Source: Nitrosophilus labii (lineage in GTDB: Bacteria > Campylobacterota > Campylobacteria > Campylobacterales > Nitratiruptoraceae). Taken from it: a DNA stretch of 64,000 bases. Every line of letters begins with the position of its first letter. Position 1 is the first letter of the stretch. The stretch is taken from contig NZ_AP022827.1 in NCBI RefSeq assembly GCF_014466985.1, positions 38,673-102,672 of the forward strand, read 5' to 3'. The translations under genes were made by a program, and so were the position numbers. This document shows positions 57,252 through 64,000 of the stretch, piece after piece. Under the pieces are notes generated by a model that was given only the letters and a program-made list of their open reading frames with translations, searched no databases and was not told where the DNA came from.

Positions 57252-59543
57252 ATGTTTTTTTTAGATAGATTTATGGATTTTATATATAGACATCCTTTGT
57301 ATGGAAAGATTTTCAAGTACATATTTGCTATGGCTATTAGTGTAGTTGCAATAGTTACAGGAATAATATATCTTAAAACCGGTAGATTTCTTTTTGATTT
57401 GGATCTTTTTATACACATTTTGGACGAAAATAGAAAATATGTGTATATGGTTCTGATTGCAGAAAATATAATTTTAATAGGTGCATTGATATGGAAAGAT
57501 TATAAATTAAAAACCAGGGCAAACTGTTCAGTTAAATATATACATCTTAACGATATTGCCTATTTGTGGCTTGAAGCCGAAGATTATAAAGATGCACTTA
57601 GAGAAGAGGTGAGGAAACAAGTTGAGGAGGAGCAATCATCTAATGTTTTATTGCCAAATACATATGAGTATCCTGAGTTTGAAAAAAACAAAACCAATGA
57701 GATCTATCAAAGAATTATAGCTCCAAATATTGAGAGATTGTCAAACGAAGAAAGAGTTATTATTATTGATCTTTTAAAATTATTGGAAGATAAAGGTGAT
57801 ATTCCAAGTGTTGCAAGTTATTATGATAAAGATCCGGAGATTAAATACAAAGATGAGATTGTTAGTACGGACGGATTGAACTCATATAAAGTATTAAGGA
57901 ATATAACACTTTACGATCATACATTAAATGTTTTGGAAGAGATATATGCAATACTTGATAAACGAGGCAAAACCCAGTTTGCGATGCTATTTGGCAAAGC
58001 AGTTGTATCAGCTCTTGCACATGACATAGGAAAAATTCAAAAAATTGAAGAAAAAGTCAAAAAGGTATCTATTGAAATCTTTAGACAGCAACCGCATCAT
58101 ATTGTTTCGAAGCTTATCTTTATAGAGATGTTTCCTTCATATGAGAGCAGGGACATCGTAGTTGAAGCGATAGAAAATCATCATGCAGTAAAGTTGCCTA
58201 ACAATGGTAATGAACTGATAAAAATGCTTGTTGATGCAGATAAGCTTGCGAGAAAACGTGAAATTGAAAGATATATTCTTGATAAAAATGTTGGTAAACC
58301 TTTAACTAAAAGATTGAAAAAAAACAAAAAAAGTAAAGACGATAAAGATTTGGAAAATGAACAAAAACTTAAAGAGGAATTGGAAAAAGTATATGAAGAG
58401 AAAAGAATGCTTGAGGATGCGGTACTTAAAGATAGCCTAACAAGAGCCTATAATAGAATGTGTTTTGAAAAGGATATTGATTTATATTTTGCCGAACATA
58501 AGGATACTATGATATTCGCCATGATAGATGGAGATAATTTTAAAAAAATAAATGATACATACGGTCATCTGGCCGGTGATCAGGTTCTTAAAAAGATTGT
58601 AGATGTTATATATTCAGAAGTAAGGGAATATAACGGTAAAGTATATCGTTATGGAGGTGAAGAGTTTGCAGTAGTAATACCGGATATGGATGAAGAGAGT
58701 GGAAAAAATTTATTTAAAAAAATATGTACCAAGATTGAAAATTCAGGGATTGAGTTTGAAGAAAAAGAGATAAAATTTACCGTGAGTATTGGAATGGTAA
58801 CTGCTTCTGGATGTGCAACAATAAATGATCTTATTGCTAATGCTGATAAAGCGTTATATGATGCTAAAAAGTCCGGAAAGAATAGGGTGTTTTTGTATGG
58901 AAAAGAAGAGAATAAAATTAAAAAAAGCATCAAAAATAAAGATAAGGACAAAAAAGATAAAAAAAACAATATTGTAGAGCTGAGTGATATAGATTTTGAT
59001 GTTGGGGCAGAGTTTGGAATAATCAATAAAGATGGGAAAAACAATGAGGATACTAAGAAAAATGAGTTTGTAAATGATAATAAAAAGGAAATCAAAACAG
59101 ATAAGATAGAGTTTGAGTTTGATGAGTATGAAGGGAAGATATTTGATAAGTTGTCTCAAATGATTAATAAAGCATATTCGAGTGGACTTATTGTTGATAT
59201 TTTAAGCGTTTCGTATAAGGACATGATACTGTTTGACTGGAATACCGTGAAAAATGTAATCGAGGAAGTTGTTTCTCCTGTTGATTCAGAGAAGATGACA
59301 AGATATTTTGTAGAAGAGGCTAAAAAACGCAATGTGGTAGGATATATTGATATAGATAATGGATATTATAGTAGTAAATTTGTAATTGATCTTGTATTTC
59401 AGAAAGTAGAATTTAATGCGATACCTATTTTTGGAAGGGTTTTTGGACTTGACGAAGCCAAATTGGAAAACAGCAAGTTAAAAGATGATGTTTTAAACAA
59501 GGCGAAAGTTTACCAATATTCGGAGTATCATGAAAATGTCTGA
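57252..59543 (+). CDS. Membrane HD-GGDEF protein; candidate MobH-like relaxase
   Basis: ATG 57252 follows AGAGGG. The 763-residue protein has two membrane helices (about residues 22-40 and 65-82). An HD domain has ligands H223, H257-D258 (ALAHDIGKI), H282/H283, H310/H311 and D330. A coiled coil leads to a full GGDEF domain (DSLTRAYNR, DGDNFKKINDTYGH, YGGEEF); the RxxD inhibitory site is absent. A lysine-rich linker leads to a final domain (about residues 640-740). MobH relaxases such as SXT TraI also carry HD motifs and sit beside TraD. Confidence 0.75.
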   Translation: MFFLDRFMDFIYRHPLYGKIFKYIFAMAISVVAIVTGIIYLKTGRFLFDLDLFIHILDENRKYVYMVLIAENIILIGALIWKDYKLKTRANCSVKYIHLNDIAYLWLEAEDYKDALREEVRKQVEEEQSSNVLLPNTYEYPEFEKNKTNEIYQRIIAPNIERLSNEERVIIIDLLKLLEDKGDIPSVASYYDKDPEIKYKDEIVSTDGLNSYKVLRNITLYDHTLNVLEEIYAILDKRGKTQFAMLFGKAVVSALAHDIGKIQKIEEKVKKVSIEIFRQQPHHIVSKLIFIEMFPSYESRDIVVEAIENHHAVKLPNNGNELIKMLVDADKLARKREIERYILDKNVGKPLTKRLKKNKKSKDDKDLENEQKLKEELEKVYEEKRMLEDAVLKDSLTRAYNRMCFEKDIDLYFAEHKDTMIFAMIDGDNFKKINDTYGHLAGDQVLKKIVDVIYSEVREYNGKVYRYGGEEFAVVIPDMDEESGKNLFKKICTKIENSGIEFEEKEIKFTVSIGMVTASGCATINDLIANADKALYDAKKSGKNRVFLYGKEENKIKKSIKNKDKDKKDKKNNIVELSDIDFDVGAEFGIINKDGKNNEDTKKNEFVNDNKKEIKTDKIEFEFDEYEGKIFDKLSQMINKAYSSGLIVDILSVSYKDMILFDWNTVKNVIEEVVSPVDSEKMTRYFVEEAKKRNVVGYIDIDNGYYSSKFVIDLVFQKVEFNAIPIFGRVFGLDEAKLENSKLKDDVLNKAKVYQYSEYHENV

Positions 59544-60081
59544 TGTTTTGATGTTTCATTTTACAGGTATTGTGTTGATAGTATTAATAATAAGATTCAA
59601 AAGTTTCCTTTTGAGAACAGACAAAATGTGGAGCGTTATGTTTTGGGGTGTTATTGATACTTTGCCTCATGAAATAAGTCACTGGTTGGTTGCCTCTATT
59701 ACCGGTGGCAGACCTTACGGTTTCTCGATTATTCCGAAGAAAAGAGTTTCTTTGGATGGGCAAAGATATATATGGGATTTTGGAAGTGTATCGGCATATG
59801 TTGCTTTCTACAATGCTTTTTTAATAGGCTTGGCTCCACTTTTCTTACTTATTGTAGCTTTTTTTGTTTTTATGAATTATTTTAATTATATGCCGAATAC
59901 CTGGTGGAGCATATTGCTTTTTTATTTTATTTTATATGTTTTGATTGAAAATTCTATACCAAGTGCACAGGATATAAAAGTTGCCTTTTCGCAGAACAGT
60001 TGGCTTTTTTATATGATAATAGGAATTGTTACTTTTTTAGGTTACAAGTTTTTTGATAACTATACAATAGGGAGTATGTAA
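59530..60081 (+). CDS. Membrane protein with an HExxH zinc-protease-like motif
   Basis: The 183-residue protein has about four hydrophobic segments. Between the first two lies LPHEISHWLVASITGGRPYGFSIIP, with H47-E48-xx-H51 resembling M50-type site-2 protease active sites. A later Asn-Ser-Ile-Pro-Ser-Ala-Gln-Asp (NSIPSAQD) might supply the third ligand (Asp). It overlaps the HD-GGDEF gene by 14 bases. The protease role is inferred from the motif and membrane setting. Confidence 0.65.
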   Translation: MKMSDVLMFHFTGIVLIVLIIRFKSFLLRTDKMWSVMFWGVIDTLPHEISHWLVASITGGRPYGFSIIPKKRVSLDGQRYIWDFGSVSAYVAFYNAFLIGLAPLFLLIVAFFVFMNYFNYMPNTWWSILLFYFILYVLIENSIPSAQDIKVAFSQNSWLFYMIIGIVTFLGYKFFDNYTIGSM

Positions 60082-60368
60082 TGGGTAGAAAACGTACAGA
60101 TATGATTAATAAACCAAACTCAAGGATTGTATATACTGATTGTAAAGAAGCAGAAACAATGTGTGATCTTCTGATAAGAACAAATGATATTTTCAGGGCT
60201 ATTAGAGAGGGCAAAACTGATCTTGACCCGAAAGAGGCAGGGGAGATTATCGAAAAATTTAAGGTGACACTGGTTAAAACATCAGATATATTAAAATACA
60301 TAGCCGATAAAGCAGGACTTGATTATGACGAACCTCTTTTAATCTTTCAGATGAAAAATTCTCAATAA
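60081..60368 (+). CDS. Hypothetical protein at the end of the traD operon
   Basis: The 95-residue soluble protein (CKEAETMCDLLIRTNDIFRAIREG) shares one base with the upstream gene. I do not recognise it. The IS481-type element begins 12 bases after its stop, so its original downstream neighbour may have been displaced. Confidence 0.6.
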   Translation: MGRKRTDMINKPNSRIVYTDCKEAETMCDLLIRTNDIFRAIREGKTDLDPKEAGEIIEKFKVTLVKTSDILKYIADKAGLDYDEPLLIFQMKNSQ

Positions 60369-60379
60369 TGCACAGATTC

Positions 60380-61522
60380 AAAAAGATATGGCACTCCTAT
60401 AAGGAGGGAAGGGAGTGCAAATCAGATACACGTTGCTAGGGGTCAAAGGGTATAAAAGATTAGAAAGGATATACTACAATTCGCTTATGATAAGCGAAGA
60501 GGTGAAAAAAAGAAAAAAGATATTAGAGTTTTGGGAGAAATACGGATTAGAGGCTACAACCGAAGCCTTTGGAGTTAGCAGAAGGACTCTTTTTAGATGG
60601 AAAAAAGCATATAAAGAGGCAAATAAGGATATTACGGCTCTTAATCCAAAATCACGGAAACCAAAAAGAGTAAGAGAATCTAAAGTCTCTTTGGAAATAG
60701 TCAGACAAATACGAAAATTAAGACAAGAGTATCCAAATATTGGTAAAGCAAAACTCTATCATCTACTTAAACCCTTTTGTGAAGCAAAAGGACTTAAAAC
60801 TCCATCAGAGTCAACAATAGGCAGGATTATCGCAAAAGCTCCAGACAAAATGAGACACTTTCCTTATAGGATAGATGCCAAAGGAAGAGTAAAGCCTAAA
60901 AAGAGAACTTCAAATAAAAACAGAAAGCCAAAAAATTTAAAAACACAACCCTTTCAATTATGGGCGGTTGATACAATTCAAAGAGTCTCAAATGGTATTA
61001 GACGATATATCCTTACAATGATTGACCCAGTAAGTAGAGTAGCCTTTGCTGTAGCAATTCCCTCCAAAAGAGCAAAACATACAGCCTTCGCACTTGAAGC
61101 TCTCATTGATGGCATTACCTCTATAAAAAACAAGCAAAAATACTCTCTTGCTATTCTTTCAGATAATGGTAGTGAATTTAAAAAAGAGTTTGATGCTTTA
61201 CTCCAACAAAAAAACTTTATTCACTATTGGACATATCCTAAAAGCCCTAAAATGAATGCCCATAATGAACGATTTAATAGAACTATTCAAGAACAGTTTG
61301 TTGATTACTATGAAGACCTTCTCTTTACAGATTTGGAAGAATTTAATAAACATCTTGCTAATTGGCTCATCGATTACAATACCAAAATACCACACTATTC
61401 ACTTAATTTTAAATCTCCGGTAAAATACCTTCTTGAAAATCATAATGAGTGCCGTATGTATTGGACTTATACAAATAATTGACTTTTTAATTTTTTCCAT
61501 GATAAAATATGGCATATCTTTT
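60380..61522 (+). mobile_element. IS481-like insertion sequence
   Basis: The element carries one DDE transposase gene. AAAAGATATGGC at 60381-60392 and GCATATCTTTT at 61512-61522 form imperfect terminal inverted repeats. Boundaries are approximate and no target duplication was resolved. A GCACTCC/GGAGTGC stem lies just before the transposase start. The frame is open, so the element may be active. Confidence 0.65.
60415..61482 (+). CDS. IS481-type DDE transposase
   Basis: GTG 60415 has a GGAGG site a few bases upstream; an ATG at 60487 is an alternative. The 355-residue protein has a helix-turn-helix (GLEATTEAFGVSRRTLFRWKKAY) and an integrase core with catalytic residues in LWAVDTIQRV, ILSDNGSEFKKEF and NAHNERFNRTIQE, followed by the usual LADWLIDYNT-like region (LANWLIDYNTKIPH). 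No internal stop is present. Confidence 0.88.
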   Translation: MQIRYTLLGVKGYKRLERIYYNSLMISEEVKKRKKILEFWEKYGLEATTEAFGVSRRTLFRWKKAYKEANKDITALNPKSRKPKRVRESKVSLEIVRQIRKLRQEYPNIGKAKLYHLLKPFCEAKGLKTPSESTIGRIIAKAPDKMRHFPYRIDAKGRVKPKKRTSNKNRKPKNLKTQPFQLWAVDTIQRVSNGIRRYILTMIDPVSRVAFAVAIPSKRAKHTAFALEALIDGITSIKNKQKYSLAILSDNGSEFKKEFDALLQQKNFIHYWTYPKSPKMNAHNERFNRTIQEQFVDYYEDLLFTDLEEFNKHLANWLIDYNTKIPHYSLNFKSPVKYLLENHNECRMYWTYTNN

Positions 61523-61529
61523 ACTATAA

Positions 61530-62690
61530 AAGATAGTTGATGAAGTTCCCTGAATCAACACGCTCCGCCCGTGTCAGGCGAACTTGTTGGGCAATACCCA
61601 ACGAATAGAGTGCGGAATTGGAAATCGGTTATTGAATAGCCGATACAAAACCCCCTTTTATGCTGGGAAGCCCTTAGAGCCTTATGGACCACAGCATAGC
61701 TGGAAACGGCAGGTGCGATGGTGAAAAATCATAAGGATTGGGTAATCAGCAGGGAAGCTCCTAAGTTTGTAACTCTACAAATATGGAGAACCTTCAGAGA
61801 CTATCCCGTAAGGGAGTAGCCTGCAAGCAGTTTAGCTTCCTTTTAGTTTATTCTTAATCAATTCAATATTCAAATCACTACAATATTACAATGGAGGTAT
61901 GGACAATGGCGAATAATAGAGCAAATCGTAGAGAGCAAAAAGGTAATGGTGGAATTGCAAAAGAGAGAATCGAACAAAAGGTTCGTCTTGTAAGAGAGAA
62001 TCCAAAAGCAATAGTTTATCCATTTAAAACTAAGGTAAGGGAAGCCTTGCTTAGACCTGTTAGACTAATAGACAATGCTGATATCGTAATTCGTGAGGAA
62101 TGGGGATACGGATTGACAGGCGAAGAGGTTGCCAAATGGAATGAGACTGTTGAAAAACTTGTGGACAAGGCCAGTGATGTAATTGAGAGAGCATCTGAAC
62201 TTGGAGGAGAATATGTAAACTTCAATTTTTCTAAGTATAAAAGAATGAAGCAAGATGAAAAATTGAATCTTATAAGAAACAGTAATGTTATAGTTGATGT
62301 GCTTGTTAGCAATACGGCGCATTCCGAAGATCTGTTTGAAGCCTTGATGACAATTGATAACTATGACCTACCAATTAAACAAAACAGCACAATGAAGATT
62401 GTTGAGGAAAAATGGCTCAAACCTTTAAAAGAGTTTGAAAATGCAGTTATTGAAGCCAAAAACAAGGCCTTAGAACTTGTTAAAAAGGCAAAAGGCGATA
62501 GAGTGCATGAAATACGCTTCTCTTCTTTGAAAAAAGAAATAAGAAGCATGTTGGCAGAAGAAAAAAAGTCGGAATAAGCAAGTTTGGCGGGAGCTAAACA
62601 AGGCAGGCGAAACAGGGGGCATCCCTAAGCAGGGATGAAGATATAGTCCGTTCCCTATGGAAACATAGGGCAGCCCTTATAGTAAACTTC
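61530..62690 (+). other. Group I self-splicing intron (approximate ends)
   Basis: Conserved core elements appear in order. The P/Q segment TAATCAGCAGGGAAG is at 61743-61757 and a P6 stem CTCC/GGAG with an inner TTTGT/ACAAA follows. R is TTCAGAGACTA (61793-61803), S is AAGATATAGTCC (62638-62649), and a P9 hairpin CCCTATG-GAAA-CATAGGG is at 62653-62670. P8 arms GCCTGC/GCAGGC and GTTTAGCTTCC/GGGAGCTAAAC flank a 660-base ORF. The exact splice sites and the interrupted gene were not resolved. Confidence 0.85.
61906..62577 (+). CDS. ORF inside the P8 arm of the group I intron
   Basis: ATG 61906, after ATGGAGG, is preferred to the in-frame ATG at 61891. The 223-residue protein is basic, helical and charged (RLVRENPKAIVYPFKTKVREALLRPVRLIDNADIVIREEWG). 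It has no LAGLIDADG, GIY-YIG, HNH or His-Cys signature, which is unusual for an intron-encoded protein. It may be a plasmid gene captured by the intron or an unrecognised homing or maturase factor. Confidence 0.7.
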   Translation: MANNRANRREQKGNGGIAKERIEQKVRLVRENPKAIVYPFKTKVREALLRPVRLIDNADIVIREEWGYGLTGEEVAKWNETVEKLVDKASDVIERASELGGEYVNFNFSKYKRMKQDEKLNLIRNSNVIVDVLVSNTAHSEDLFEALMTIDNYDLPIKQNSTMKIVEEKWLKPLKEFENAVIEAKNKALELVKKAKGDRVHEIRFSSLKKEIRSMLAEEKKSE

Positions 62691-63022
62691 ACAGAGCTAC
62701 AAAAACTCTTCATTATTATATTTTCTCTTTTATATCAATGCACCTTCTTCTTTAACTTGTCAATATAGCGAAGTTTCCCATAAGGGCGGGCGTGATGTTG
62801 CGAATCACGCTGAACATCAAGAAAAGTTGGCTAAAAAGCCTTTATGTAATGGAGTAATGAATAACATAATGGAGGTGCAAAATGTAGACAAGACTACAAC
62901 ACAACTATGCAGATGATGGAGGTAATGAGGCAGAGCGTTTCGCTCTTTTTGGGCAATTTTGCCTTCGTATGCTCTTAGTCTTATTTAAGACTTTACAAAA
63001 TGCAGGAATGGAGGAAATGGAG
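62691..63022 (+). other. Gene-free segment between the intron and ssb group
   Basis: This stretch holds a GCGTGAT/ATCACGC stem (about 62788-62808), an alternative GATGTT/AACATC pairing around it, two ATGGAGG motifs without long ORFs, and the terminator at 62932. The 3' exon of the intron should lie at its left end, but no coding frame is evident. Confidence 0.5.
62932..62950 (+). terminator. Rho-independent terminator
   Basis: AGAGCG-TTT-CGCTCT is followed by TTTT, a compact hairpin with a U-run on the plus strand. It separates the intron region from the ssb genes. Confidence 0.75.
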
Positions 63023-63166
63023 ATGAAGTACTTGTTGTTTGTAGGATTATTCTTGGCAGTTTTGACCTTTGGAAAAGGTTTTGTAGGGAGTTTTAACAAA
63101 ACCTTGGGTAATGTCCAAACACACAATGCCAAGATAGACTTTTACTATGCGTCAATGAAGAAATGA
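63023..63166 (+). CDS. Small membrane protein upstream of ssb
   Basis: The start at MKYLLFVGLF follows the leader AATGGAGGAAATGGAG. The 47-residue protein has one hydrophobic segment (residues 2-16) and a polar tail. Nearly the same leader precedes the 27228 gene and ssb. Function unknown. Confidence 0.55.
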   Translation: MKYLLFVGLFLAVLTFGKGFVGSFNKTLGNVQTHNAKIDFYYASMKK

Positions 63167-63174
63167 GGTGCAAA

Positions 63175-63249
63175 ATGAGCTACATGGATTTTGCTATCAC
63201 TGTAATAGTCGTAGTTTTCATTTTGCTTGTAAAGTTTTCAACTAATTAA
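63175..63249 (+). CDS. 24-residue single-helix membrane peptide
   Basis: An ORF MSYMDFAITVIVVVFILL, ending KFSTN, lies after a GAGGTG site four bases before its ATG. It fits exactly between two genes with good ribosome sites (8 and 18 bases of spacing), which supports it as a real small gene. Function unknown. Confidence 0.45.
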   Translation: MSYMDFAITVIVVVFILLVKFSTN

Positions 63250-63267
63250 GAAATGGAGGTAATGGAG

Positions 63268-63717
63268 ATGTATAACAAAATAGTATTAGTCGGGAATTTA
63301 ACCCGTGATATTGAACTAAGATATTTCCAAAATGGAACTGCATTGGCCAAATCCGGTATAGCTACCAATCGCAAATACAAAGATGCAAATGGTGAGCAAA
63401 AAGTTGAGACAATGTTCATCGATTTTAATATTTTCGGACGTAGTGCCGAAATAGCAAATCAGTATTTGCGAAAAGGTAGTTTCGTGTTACTGGAGGGGAG
63501 ATTGGTACAGGAACAGTGGATTGATAGTAGCGGTCAGAAAAAGAGCCGCCATATAGTTGCGGTCTCGACACTAAAAATTCTTGACCGTAAGAATGGAGAA
63601 TCTCAGCAACAATCTCCACAAAATCAATCACAACAACCTGTACAGAAAAAACCAGCAAATAAACAATCCCCTCAAATACCAGAGGCCGATATAGATGATG
63701 ATGATATACCTTTTTAA
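63268..63717 (+). CDS. ssb: Single-stranded DNA-binding protein
   Basis: The start at MYNKIVLVGNLTRD is supported by GGAGG ten bases upstream. The 149-residue protein has the OB fold (RYFQNGTALAKSGIATNR, FIDFNIFGRSAEIANQYLRKGSFVLLEGRL), a Gln-rich linker and the acidic tip DIDDDDIPF that recruits partners. Plasmid SSBs protect incoming single strands during transfer. Confidence 0.95.
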   Translation: MYNKIVLVGNLTRDIELRYFQNGTALAKSGIATNRKYKDANGEQKVETMFIDFNIFGRSAEIANQYLRKGSFVLLEGRLVQEQWIDSSGQKKSRHIVAVSTLKILDRKNGESQQQSPQNQSQQPVQKKPANKQSPQIPEADIDDDDIPF

Positions 63718-63739
63718 AATGTAGATAATGGAGGATGAA

Positions 63740-63991
63740 ATGGAGTTTACAAGAAATGAAAAAATAGCAATCGCAAAGGGCTTTTTCCATGCGGTTGCTT
63801 TGCCGTTTCTTTTTACGCTTGCAGTTAATGTTTTTATGGGTATTGGATGGATGCTCTTTGTAAGCTATCTATATCGTAGTGTTTTTGATAAATCAAAAAG
63901 CTTAAATGCTTTTTGGTTTTTTACATTTGTCAAGATATGGATTTTGGCAATAGTTGGCTACATATGGATGGTTTTGGCTGCAAGTATGTAG
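63740..63991 (+). CDS. Two-helix membrane protein
   Basis: GGAGG precedes the ATG at 63740 (an in-frame ATG at 63728 lacks a site). The 83-residue protein has hydrophobic segments at FHAVALPFLFTLAVNVFMGI and WFFTFVKIWILAIVGYIWMVL. It follows ssb by 22 bases and ends nine bases before the window edge. Function unknown. Confidence 0.6.
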   Translation: MEFTRNEKIAIAKGFFHAVALPFLFTLAVNVFMGIGWMLFVSYLYRSVFDKSKSLNAFWFFTFVKIWILAIVGYIWMVLAASM

Positions 63992-64000
63992 GAGCGGATC

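Noticed and set aside
58649..59095. Minus-strand ORFs within the HD-GGDEF gene
   Set aside because: The GGDEF motifs on the plus strand are intact; these are shadows of lysine-rich codons.
62788..62808. GCGTGAT/ATCACGC stem as a terminator or tRNA
   Set aside because: No U-run follows and no tRNA cloverleaf can be drawn; it may be an RNA or DNA structure of unknown use.

Overview
This AT-rich window looks like most of a large conjugative plasmid from a member of the Campylobacterota, probably a vent-type or otherwise environmental lineage. The host call is an inference from composition, from promoters with a GCTATAAT extended -10 and no clear -35, and from overall gene style. I see no chromosomal housekeeping genes, rRNA or tRNA. 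Evidence for a plasmid is an initiator gene next to eight 22-bp iterons, a replicative helicase, SSB, and two partition systems (ParA type and ParM/ParR type).

Layout. 0-1 kb: ParA partition genes. 1-10 kb: accessory DNA with a secreted nuclease, an intact type III methyltransferase beside a truncated Res gene, a degraded second copy of the traG promoter-proximal region, a coupling ATPase whose membrane part is a separate gene, and a truncated type IIG restriction-modification gene. 10-24.6 kb (minus strand): one long F-type transfer operon in transcription order pilin, traL, traE, traK, traB, dsbC-like, traV-like/SH3 genes, traC, trbI, S26 peptidase, traH, a cysteine-containing exported protein, and traN. 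24.8-32.6 kb: small regulators, hypothetical genes, an SF1 helicase and a four-heme cytochrome. 32.6-36.5 kb: a second, frameshifted type IIG gene cut by a dead IS3-family element, then a likely type I toxin-antitoxin locus. 36.6-40 kb: HU-like protein, ParR/ParM, and a second direct-repeat array. 40-52.5 kb (plus strand): second transfer block (RHH protein, small membrane protein, traG, traF, traW, traU, EAL protein, trbC, thioredoxin-like protein) running straight into replication genes and the iteron origin. 52.5-60.4 kb: thermonuclease, regulators, a NusA-like protein, a second coupling protein and c-di-GMP-type proteins. 60.4-64 kb: an IS481-type transposase, a group I intron carrying an ORF in its P8 arm, SSB and small membrane proteins.

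How it may work together. Minus- and plus-strand tra genes jointly supply a complete F-type mating apparatus (TraA, L, E, K, B, V, C, W, U, F, G, H, N, TrbC, TrbI). No MobF, MobP or MobQ relaxase is visible; the HD-domain protein next to the coupling ATPase is the best candidate for a MobH-like enzyme. A recurring 23-bp palindromic element (TTTTAG-N11-CTAAAA) sits in front of several transfer and regulatory operons and inside the origin region, and probably defines a plasmid regulon. EAL, HD-GYP-like and GGDEF domains encoded within the transfer blocks suggest a link between cyclic-di-GMP and mating. The most unusual single protein is TraN, whose N-terminus is a C-type lectin-like domain.
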